DNA from: Thermococcus sp.
GTDB taxonomy: Archaea > Methanobacteriota_B > Thermococci > Thermococcales > Thermococcaceae
Reading direction: 5' to 3'
Length of the DNA stretch: 64,000 nt
Assembly (NCBI RefSeq): GCF_027063845.1
Contig: NZ_JAMOQU010000072.1
Location: 1-64,000, forward strand
The position numbers and the translations under genes are program-made. Of the stretch, positions 9,049 to 16,039 are shown piece after piece. A model generated the notes under the pieces. The model was not told the DNA's origin and did no database searches. It saw only the letters and a list, made by a program, of their open reading frames with translations. Position 1 is the first letter of the stretch. Each line of letters starts with the position of its first letter.

Positions 9049-9405
9049 TTACACACCACCTGTCAGTGCATTGACTTTCTCAATCATTACAGTTAGCTTT
9101 CTGCTGAGCTCTCCGCTCAATATGAAGCTACCCTCCTTACCTCGGCCGATCAAACCTAAGCTGACCAATTTCTTCAATGTACGATAGTAGAGCTGGATGT
9201 CCCTTGAAGACTTAGTGGGAATTACAACCTTCCACTCATCCGGCCACAGTCTTCCGTTTGTCTTTATGTGGTTAATAATTCTCTCTGCCATCTCAGCTTC
9301 GTTTTTGGTTAATAGGATCTCTAGAATCGGCGTTTCATACAGAACTGTTATTTCTTTGGGTATTGCCACTTTAACTTCCGAAGGATATTTTGGACGTCTT
9401 GGCAT
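9049..9405 (-). CDS. Small winged-helix protein
   Basis: This 118-aa protein starts at ATG 9405 after GAGGTG. It is basic at the N-terminus ('MPRRPKYPSEVKVAIPKE'). A compact helical domain (about residues 30-105) ends in a 'KKLVSLGLIGRGKEGSFILSG' wing, as in winged-helix regulators. Its 5' end overlaps a TATTCACA half-site (9406-9413), and two palindromes of the same motif lie 75-180 bp upstream, so it may bind them. The TATA candidate is the palindrome GTATAATATAC at 9421-9431. Confidence 0.6.
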   Translation of the reverse strand: MPRRPKYPSEVKVAIPKEITVLYETPILEILLTKNEAEMAERIINHIKTNGRLWPDEWKVVIPTKSSRDIQLYYRTLKKLVSLGLIGRGKEGSFILSGELSRKLTVMIEKVNALTGGV

Positions 9406-9479
9406 TATTCACACCTCATAGTATAATATACTCATTACTTTGTAAATATTTCCCCTAAAGTGATTAGGGCAAGGTCATG

Positions 9480-9505
9480 CTTATTCACATTTCAATGTGA
9501 ATAAG
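9480..9505. promoter_or_regulatory. Perfect 12-bp inverted repeat, operator candidate
   Basis: CTTATTCACATT (9480-9491), TC, AATGTGAATAAG (9494-9505) is a perfect dyad. It lies upstream of the minus-strand winged-helix gene start at 9405. The half-site TATTCACA recurs at 9406-9413 and in the second palindrome at 9563-9584, so this looks like a specific protein-binding site rather than a terminator. Confidence 0.6.
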
Positions 9506-9562
9506 TGTGGTTCTGCACTGAATAGGCTAGCCCATACACAGGAAACCCCAAAGACAAAAGAA

Positions 9563-9584
9563 TATTCACAACAACATGTGAATA
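9563..9584. promoter_or_regulatory. Second TTCACA/TGTGAA inverted repeat
   Basis: TATTCACA (9563-9570), a 6-nt spacer, and TGTGAATA (9577-9584). It has the same half-site as the dyad at 9480-9505, about 80 bp away, and sits just beyond the 3' end of the 79-aa gene. Repeated spacing suggests cooperative binding by one regulator. Confidence 0.5.
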
Positions 9585-9593
9585 AATATGCCT

Positions 9594-9833
9594 TTACTCT
9601 TTATCTTTTTCGAGCAGTTCAATAAATTCCTCAACGCTCAAGCCAGAGACATTATCTGGCTTCAAATTTTTCAGCTCAGCCTTCAATCGGCTCAACGTTT
9701 CCTTGTCAATCTCCTCTTCAGGCAGGTTATCAGCAATCATCTTCAGGATCATGATCTTCAGCTCTTCTACATCTTTCTCAATCTGGATAACCTTTCTCAA
9801 TATCTCATTGAGATTATGAAGAACGTCATTCAT
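9594..9833 (-). CDS. Small coiled-coil hypothetical protein
   Basis: This 79-aa protein has a heptad-like N-terminus ('LNEILRKVIQIEKDVEELKIMILKMI') followed by an acidic helical tail. The start at ATG 9833 has GGTGAT upstream. It precedes the winged-helix gene on the same strand, with the two palindromes between them. Size and charge would fit an antitoxin or adaptor, but no toxin partner is recognised. Confidence 0.5.
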   Translation of the reverse strand: MNDVLHNLNEILRKVIQIEKDVEELKIMILKMIADNLPEEEIDKETLSRLKAELKNLKPDNVSGLSVEEFIELLEKDKE

Positions 9834-9970
9834 GCTACATCACCCCTCTATCTATTTAGGAGGCCATGAATATAGACCATCAACCCACACAACTTTCTCG
9901 GAGGCTTGGAGAATATAAGAATATAGTGACGGAATGCCCTTGTGTAGAGACATGGTGTATCCGTCACGAA

Positions 9971-9990
9971 AATACCCATTAACGGGTATT
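9971..9990. promoter_or_regulatory. Near-perfect palindrome AATACCC-N6-GGGTATT
   Basis: The arms AATACCC and GGGTATT flank ATTAAC, and the TTAA core is itself symmetric, so 18 of 20 positions pair. It lies 138 bp upstream of the 79-aa gene's start (9833, minus strand) and about 410 bp before the membrane-protein gene. It is a plausible operator; the binding protein is unknown. Confidence 0.4.
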
Positions 9991-10158
9991 AATGAACAGA
10001 AAGGAAGTCTCAATTTGTCTCAAATCTCAGATGTTAAAGCTTGTAGGGATTTATTCTAATAGTTATTGCTGGTATAACTGCTCCAAAATTCTAGAAAAGC
10101 TCTGAGAGTTCTTTAATAACAACATAACTATCTTTAATCAGGTATTGAGGAGTTGGGG

Positions 10159-10263
10159 TTGTTACTGCTGGGAAAGTTGGTGGATTTATTCATAATATTA
10201 TTGCTGTTGCTATTGGTCTCTTTTCAGATCCTTTGGACTGCTAGCTTTTCTGCTATGAATTAG
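10159..10263 (+). CDS. Possible 34-aa single-span membrane peptide
   Basis: A TTG start at 10159 follows GAGGAG (10147-10152) at 6-nt spacing. The product would be a short basic N-terminus, then a strongly hydrophobic run ('LFIILLLLLLVSF') and a short polar tail. This matches the layout of small membrane peptides, including type I-like toxins. Support is only the ribosome site plus the hydrophobic run, and the rare TTG start weakens it. Confidence 0.22.
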   Translation: MLLLGKLVDLFIILLLLLLVSFQILWTASFSAMN

Positions 10264-10398
10264 AAGTTAGAATTGATTCAGTATCTATTACGACAGCCAG
10301 ACGGAAAAAGTAAACATGGAACGTAATACGATAGCGTGTCGTGTTTTGATTGCATGTAGCTGTTAAAGGTTAAATATCAGAATATCTTACTGTTTACC

Positions 10399-11649
10399 AT
10401 GCTCCTAAAAGATGTCATAGATGTTGCTTCGTATCTATTTGAAAACAAAAAGTCATTAAGGATTTTAGAAACGTTTCAAGCGATTGTATTGTACTATACT
10501 CTAATACAGGCGATTCTTGTTATAAAACCCCTATCTTCATTCTGTAAAAGGGTAAGTTGTGCAATTGCCATTTATATCATGGGGGTAACACTCGTTGGAC
10601 TTCTATACCTACTACTACGAGAAAGGGCCAAACCCGATAAAAAGGACACCCCATCTCCTGAAGATGTTATACAAGAATACCTTTCTCATGTCTCTTGGAA
10701 AGAGCTAATGGGGACTACCACGATTACAAAGGAAACTTTGGAGAGGACATCACTAGAGATAACAGACTTATTAGTCAACAGATTTAATTCGATATCCCTG
10801 TCCAAAGCAACATATAAAATGATAAGATCCATAGCAAGCGGCAGTCGTATTCTTCCCGCATTATTATTCTACGCGTTAGTTTGGATGTTAGTATATCTAG
10901 GAAGGGATATCCCCTATAACTCCATTCTTCGTGATATCTTAGAGCCTTCCCTTATGAATCTCGGAATGGGGGCCATTTCATACATGCTTCTTACCCTTCT
11001 GATAACTTTAACCACTGGCTTATTGTCTCCCCTTTTAGATACGTTAAATGCCAGTAGCAAAAACATACACTCTAGTCGTGCGGTTCGATACATCTTAGCA
11101 ATGCTTATCGCATCCCTTTTCCCCTACTTCACCTTGGATCAGGTTTTGAACTCGCCCAAAAAGCCGGAAGTTTGGACATTCACCATTCTCTACAAGATTA
11201 ACAATGGAGATCCACCTAGTCAAGAATTCCTAAGATTTGTACAGATACTCTTTGAGAGTAAGGACAATGAGAAATATTCTGTATACAGTCCGTTAACTCA
11301 AAAACAAATTACCAGAGAAGATTTTGAGAATGCTATCCAATACCAGCTTCAAAATGTTGTCTCAACAACTCCGGGTGTTATGAGTTCAGTCTATCTTATT
11401 CACAAGTACCCTGAAACTGTATCTATTGCTATCTTTACGATTGAAACAGAACTGAGATACAATTTGAAACGAACCCAAAAGACAATAACAAACCGGAGAG
11501 GCGAGAAAACTATTGAAAAGACTGTAATTACGGATCCTAAACAGATTTATCTCCTTAAAATTGTCGAAATTTCGCCGGAATCAGTAATCCAAGGGATATT
11601 GTTCCAGATAGGGCATGAAATCTTAGAAGGTAAGCTTTCTTTAAAGTGA
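10399..11649 (+). CDS. Membrane protein of unknown function before the RM locus
   Basis: This 416-aa protein has hydrophobic segments around residues 28-45, 50-72, 150-172, 187-215 and 225-245, then a cytoplasmic or external C-terminal domain (about 170 residues) with charged strands ('RRGEKTIEKTVITDPKQIYLLKIVE'). No ribosome site precedes ATG 10399; a TATA-like TTAAATATC about 27 bp upstream suggests a leaderless transcript. It ends 101 nt before hsdM on the same strand. I do not recognise the family. A membrane module beside restriction genes may be a defence accessory, which is inference. Confidence 0.6.
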   Translation: MLLKDVIDVASYLFENKKSLRILETFQAIVLYYTLIQAILVIKPLSSFCKRVSCAIAIYIMGVTLVGLLYLLLRERAKPDKKDTPSPEDVIQEYLSHVSWKELMGTTTITKETLERTSLEITDLLVNRFNSISLSKATYKMIRSIASGSRILPALLFYALVWMLVYLGRDIPYNSILRDILEPSLMNLGMGAISYMLLTLLITLTTGLLSPLLDTLNASSKNIHSSRAVRYILAMLIASLFPYFTLDQVLNSPKKPEVWTFTILYKINNGDPPSQEFLRFVQILFESKDNEKYSVYSPLTQKQITREDFENAIQYQLQNVVSTTPGVMSSVYLIHKYPETVSIAIFTIETELRYNLKRTQKTITNRRGEKTIEKTVITDPKQIYLLKIVEISPESVIQGILFQIGHEILEGKLSLK

Positions 11650-11750
11650 CCGAATAAAACTTTGTTAAATAAGAAACCTATCTGCTGAGCTATCAGAACA
11701 TAAAGCATTTTAATAGTCTAACCCACAGGCTTCAGTGAGAGGTGAGCTGA

Positions 11751-13361
11751 ATGGTAGAATCTGAGTCAACAAAGCTAAACATGGTATGTGGCGAGGACAA
11801 GAATGAGAAGCTTTCTAGGCTGGAGAGCATACTTTGGGAAGCTGCCAGCCTAATTCGGGGTTCTGTTAATCCCACAGACTACAAGAAATACATTCTTCCC
11901 CTCATCTTCTATAAGAGGCTTTCAGATACGTTCACATATGAGGTAAATAAACTAATTGAGGAGGGCGTGATCGACACTGTTGATGAGGTCTACGAATTGG
12001 TAGAGGCCGAAAGAGAGGAGCATGGAAGGCCCAAGTCAATTAGATACGTCATTCCAGAAGAGTATCACTGGGACACCATCGTTAAACTTTCAACAAACGT
12101 CGGAGAAAAGCTTACGGAGGCCCTCAGGGGCATAGCAAGGCTAAATCCTGAGCTTTCAGGCATAATTGACGTCGTAGATTTCAACGAGACTCATGGGGGA
12201 GAAAGAATAATCAGCGATGATATCATCCAGAGGGTTCTTCAGATACTAAACAAGATGAAAATGGGTCCAGAGGATGTTGAACCCGACATTCTGGGTAGGG
12301 CTTACGAATACTTGATAAGAAAATTCGCTGAAGACAGTGGCCAGAGTGCAGGGGAGTTCTACACTCCCTGCGAGGTTGCGTGGCTTATGGTTAATCTCCT
12401 CGACCCAAAGCCAGGCTCGGAGGTTTACGATCCCGCGTGTGGCTCTGGAGGTCTTTTGATAAAGTCTCAGCTCTACGTTAAGTATAACTATCCGGAAGAG
12501 GCCGAAAAAAGGCCCTTAAAGCTGTTTGGTCAAGAGAAACTGGCCTTCACGTACGCTATAGCCAGAATGAATGTTATTTTGCACAACATGGAGGCCGATA
12601 TACGGAGAGGAGACACCATACGCAATCCCAAATTTTTGGACGAGGACGGCAAATTAAGACAGTTCGACTACGTTATCGCGAATCCTATGTGGAACCAAGA
12701 CTTTCCGGAGGATGTTTACATCAACGACAAATTTGACAGGTTTAAATTTGGAATACCTCCCAGTAATACGGGAGATTGGGGCTGGATACAACACATGTTT
12801 GCCTCAGCAAGGGAAAAAGTAGTAGTAATCATCGATACCGGGGCTGTTTCGAGGGGTTCGGGAACAAAGGGGACGAATAGAGAGAGGGACATCAGAAAGA
12901 AGTTTGTGGAGAAGGATCTAATCGAAGCCGTTATTCTAACCCCAGAGAACCTCTTCTACAACACCACCGCAGCCGGAGTTATCATCGTTATCAACAAAAA
13001 CAAACCTGAGGAGCGCAGAGGAAAAGTACTGCTCATTAATGCCTCTCAAGAATTCAAGAAGGGAACTCCCAAGAACTATATGACCGAAGAACACGTTGGC
13101 AAGATAATCAAGGCCTATCGGGAATTCAGGGACATAGAAGACTTTAGCAAGGTTGTAACCTTGGAAGAAATCAGGAAGAACGATTACAACCTAAGCCCTT
13201 CGAGATACATCCCCCTGATAACTGAAGGCGAGTACAGAGAGATACCCGAAATCCTCCAGGACCTCAGAAGAATTGAGCAGGAAACTAGAGTGATAGATAG
13301 TGAACTCAACAAAATCCTGATTGAACTTGGCTTTGAGGGGTATCTTCAGGGTGAGGACTGA
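11751..13361 (+). CDS. hsdM: Type I restriction-modification methyltransferase HsdM
   Basis: This 536-aa protein is the modification subunit, transferring methyl from S-adenosylmethionine to adenine-N6 in the bipartite site read by HsdS. An N-terminal helical HsdM_N region is followed by the catalytic N6-adenine methylase domain. Motif I DPACGSGG is at about residues 227-234 and motif IV appears as NPMW near residue 311, where many relatives have NPPF/NPPY; NPMW-type variants are common in HsdM. The conserved 'SAGEFYTP' precedes motif I. Its TGA overlaps the hsdS ATG (13361), so the two are translationally coupled. A TATA-like TTTTAATAGT is near 11710. Confidence 0.95.
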   Translation: MVESESTKLNMVCGEDKNEKLSRLESILWEAASLIRGSVNPTDYKKYILPLIFYKRLSDTFTYEVNKLIEEGVIDTVDEVYELVEAEREEHGRPKSIRYVIPEEYHWDTIVKLSTNVGEKLTEALRGIARLNPELSGIIDVVDFNETHGGERIISDDIIQRVLQILNKMKMGPEDVEPDILGRAYEYLIRKFAEDSGQSAGEFYTPCEVAWLMVNLLDPKPGSEVYDPACGSGGLLIKSQLYVKYNYPEEAEKRPLKLFGQEKLAFTYAIARMNVILHNMEADIRRGDTIRNPKFLDEDGKLRQFDYVIANPMWNQDFPEDVYINDKFDRFKFGIPPSNTGDWGWIQHMFASAREKVVVIIDTGAVSRGSGTKGTNRERDIRKKFVEKDLIEAVILTPENLFYNTTAAGVIIVINKNKPEERRGKVLLINASQEFKKGTPKNYMTEEHVGKIIKAYREFRDIEDFSKVVTLEEIRKNDYNLSPSRYIPLITEGEYREIPEILQDLRRIEQETRVIDSELNKILIELGFEGYLQGED

Positions 13362-14707
13362 TGAAAACGCTGGATGAGTTCCTAAATAAGCAATATCACA
13401 CAAAGACTCCAGCCAAAGGCAGTGCAGTCCTCCAAAAAGAGAGAAAGAAACTTTATGGTAGAGAACTCCCGGAAGGATGGGAGATAGTCAAACTTAGAGA
13501 CATTTTTACGCCTGTTGACATGAAATCTAGAAGAATTAGAGTTCAAGACAATACCAAGTATATGCTAATATCTGCTAGCTTGTATTCAAAGGGAATAAAG
13601 TTTAGAGAGTGGAAATTTGGGAGAGAGATAAAAACAAAGACTATGTACATAGTACATGCGGGCGATTTCATTTTCTCAAAGATTAGGGCAAAACAAGGGG
13701 CCTACGGGTTTATACCACCACAATTGGAGGGAGCAATTGTATCTAACGAATACCCAATTCTAAAACTTAATCAGAAGGTTGCACTTCAAGAGTTTATTGA
13801 ATATTACTTATCACAACCTATAATGTGGGGGTTATTTGGCCAATATTCTAGAGGACTTAAAGACAAGTCAAGAACTAAAGTTAATGAATTTCTTGAAGTC
13901 AAAATAGCACTCCCCCCATTAGAAGAACAACGCAAAATCGTCTATATCTTAAAAACAGTCCAGCGGGCAATCGAACAGCAGGAGAAGATAATCAAAACCA
14001 CCAAAGAACTCAAAAGGGCTCTAATGAAGAGGTTATTCACCAAGGGCCTTGACCCAAATCAGCCGACAAAGATGACGGAGATTGGAGAGATCCCAGAGCA
14101 TTGGGGGATACTTAGACTAGGTGATATTGGAGAACTTCAATACGGATACACTTCATCTGCAATTAGTATCAACACAGGTGTCAAGTTTTTGCGCATTACA
14201 GACATAAATGAAGATTATCGGATAAACTGGGAAGATGTTCCTTACTGCTATATCAGTGATAGAGAGTATCCTAAATACGCTCTTCGGATAGGAGATATTG
14301 TGTTTGCAAGAATTGGAGCAACTGCAGGAAAAACTGGATTTATTAAAGAGAATATTAAGGCCGTTTTTGCTTCGTACCTTATTAGGTTTAGGACAAAATC
14401 ATCTAAAATACTGTCTGAATTCCTCTTTTATTACACTCATTCGGAGAGGTACTGGAGGTTTATTAAAAAAGAGAGAGAAGATAAACTGAAAAAAGGCATA
14501 AACGCAAGTATACTATCAAATCTCCCTGTACCAATTCCACCATTGGAAGAACAACGCAAAATTGCCAATATCCTCCTGACAGTAGACAAAAAAATAGAAC
14601 TGGCCCAGCAAAAGCGCAAAGCCCTGGAGGAGCTGTTCTCAACGCTCAGGCACAAACTCATGACGGGCCAGATTCGCGTTTCTAACCTCAAAACCCCAAC
14701 GGAGTGA
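13361..14707 (+). CDS. hsdS: Type I restriction-modification specificity subunit HsdS
   Basis: This 448-aa protein has two target-recognition domains, each followed by the conserved 'PPLEEQRKI' helix start (near residues 184 and 391). These helices form the spacer coiled coils that set the distance between half-sites. The first TRD is about residues 35-180 and the second about 235-385. Two intact TRDs and the normal length predict a functional bipartite recognition subunit. It is coupled to hsdM by ATGA and is followed after 74 nt by the nuclease-like gene. Confidence 0.95.
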   Translation: MKTLDEFLNKQYHTKTPAKGSAVLQKERKKLYGRELPEGWEIVKLRDIFTPVDMKSRRIRVQDNTKYMLISASLYSKGIKFREWKFGREIKTKTMYIVHAGDFIFSKIRAKQGAYGFIPPQLEGAIVSNEYPILKLNQKVALQEFIEYYLSQPIMWGLFGQYSRGLKDKSRTKVNEFLEVKIALPPLEEQRKIVYILKTVQRAIEQQEKIIKTTKELKRALMKRLFTKGLDPNQPTKMTEIGEIPEHWGILRLGDIGELQYGYTSSAISINTGVKFLRITDINEDYRINWEDVPYCYISDREYPKYALRIGDIVFARIGATAGKTGFIKENIKAVFASYLIRFRTKSSKILSEFLFYYTHSERYWRFIKKEREDKLKKGINASILSNLPVPIPPLEEQRKIANILLTVDKKIELAQQKRKALEELFSTLRHKLMTGQIRVSNLKTPTE

Positions 14708-14781
14708 TTGCCTTCTCCTTTTCTCGATACTAGCGAAAGTGATAAAAATCCAACAAAGATAGAACTAACGTAATACGGGGG

Positions 14782-15255
14782 ATGCCTATGTCGGGAAGTT
14801 TTAGAGAGTTTGATATGTACCCCTATGTGAGAGAGCTACTCCGGCGAAGGTTCCCCGCTTCTAAGGGATGGGTTATCAAAGAACGGGAGAGAAGGAACGG
14901 ATACGAGCCTGATTACATTGTTGAGAGACGGAGAGGTAACAGAATTGAGAGACATATATTTGAGGTGAAAAGGGAACCCAAAGCAAGAGAGGAGCATGTT
15001 CGGCAGGTTAATAGGTATGCAAAATACCTCTCAGGTCCAAACGTCGAAATAAAAAGCAAGAACATCATTTACCCTGCCGGAGCGGATGTCTCTGGCCTCC
15101 CATCCGACATTAGAGCTCTAAAACTAAGAAAATTCAAGGTTGGGAACCAGAACTCAAGGCCAAAAAAGAAATCGCAAAAGAAAAAGTCTCAAAAAGGCCA
15201 CACTCCAAGGAAGAAATCCGCCAAGCGGAGGAGAAACTGGAATGCCCTCTTATAA
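14782..15255 (+). CDS. Nuclease-like protein with lysine-rich tail, in the RM locus
   Basis: This 157-aa protein has residues about 1-115 resembling a small PD-(D/E)XK nuclease or resolvase-like fold: 'YEPDYIVERR' supplies the acidic residue and 'HIFEVKRE' the E-x-K. The last about 40 residues are almost all Lys, Arg, Ser and Gln, a likely nucleic-acid-binding tail. The start could be ATG 14782 or the ATG at 14788. It sits between hsdS and hsdR and overlaps the HEPN gene by 14 nt. Its partner role is unknown; it could be a restriction accessory or a second effector. Confidence 0.6.
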   Translation: MPMSGSFREFDMYPYVRELLRRRFPASKGWVIKERERRNGYEPDYIVERRRGNRIERHIFEVKREPKAREEHVRQVNRYAKYLSGPNVEIKSKNIIYPAGADVSGLPSDIRALKLRKFKVGNQNSRPKKKSQKKKSQKGHTPRKKSAKRRRNWNALL

Positions 15256-16039
15256 AGTTACAGTGGCCCTAAAGTCTGCAGGCGACAAAGCATTATCTTT
15301 TGATAGCCCTATTAAACTGGGTGGGATTATAGTAAAGTCGGAGAATAAAAGTGATTCAAATTCTCCAGTAATCCTCGTTGAAATGACCGTGGATTCACAG
15401 GATTTAGGGGATGCTAAAGAAACAGCTACATCTCTAATAACTGAACAAATTCTTCCTGTGATTGTTTTATGTGGAGAAGTGCCCTATGAGATCTCTGACA
15501 TAAAAATTATCGATCTTGACCCAAGATGGGTGATTATCGGTTCTAAGACTATTTACGTTAAAGTAGTTCCTAACATCAAAGAGGTACGCTTAGATGAGTT
15601 TTTTGAAATTTTCAAGTCTCTCAAAAATCTAGATGAGGATTCAAAATCTGTTCTCTTTAGGGCAATTAAATACTGGAATCGAGCAATGAGTGATCCGGAT
15701 CCTATTGATAAATTTCTTAACTTGTATATTGCACTTGAACTTCTAAAAGGGCTCTTATTAAGAAAAGAACCTTCAGAGAAAAAGCGAGAGTGGGTTAATA
15801 CACTATACGAGAAGTACAATTTTAATGGACTTTATGGAGGATATAAAATAAACTACATTAGGAATGCATTACTCCATTACCAAAAGAAGGTACTAAGCAA
15901 AGAAGAGGCCGAGAGAATTATTGAAAAACACGTAGATGAATTTGGTCGGGAGATTTTCAATCTCATGAAAGACTACGTAGAATGCGGAGGGGATACAGAG
16001 TGTTTACAGAAGAAGAGACAGCAAAGAAACCGTTCATGA
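15242..16039 (+). CDS. HEPN-domain protein inside the type I RM operon
   Basis: This 265-aa protein starts at ATG 15242 after GGAGGAG; an in-frame ATG at 15140 would lie wholly inside the upstream gene. The N-terminal about 125 residues are strand-rich and orphan. The C-terminal about 110 residues are helical and contain R207-N-A-L-L-H212, the R-x4-H signature of HEPN ribonucleases, preceded by the first HEPN helix ('NLYIALELLKGLLL'). HEPN proteins often cleave RNA in abortive-infection and toxin-antitoxin systems. Its 3' end overlaps hsdR, so it is expressed with the restriction genes. Confidence 0.65.
   Translation: MPSYKVTVALKSAGDKALSFDSPIKLGGIIVKSENKSDSNSPVILVEMTVDSQDLGDAKETATSLITEQILPVIVLCGEVPYEISDIKIIDLDPRWVIIGSKTIYVKVVPNIKEVRLDEFFEIFKSLKNLDEDSKSVLFRAIKYWNRAMSDPDPIDKFLNLYIALELLKGLLLRKEPSEKKREWVNTLYEKYNFNGLYGGYKINYIRNALLHYQKKVLSKEEAERIIEKHVDEFGREIFNLMKDYVECGGDTECLQKKRQQRNRS

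Larger units (their letters stand above)
9834..10398. other. Long AT-rich spacer with one palindrome
   Basis: These 565 bases hold no long gene. Visible content is a near-perfect 20-bp palindrome at 9971-9990, a short hydrophobic ORF candidate at 10159-10263, and a TATA-like TTAAATATC about 27 bp before the membrane-protein start at 10399, which would make that mRNA leaderless. Confidence 0.5.
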
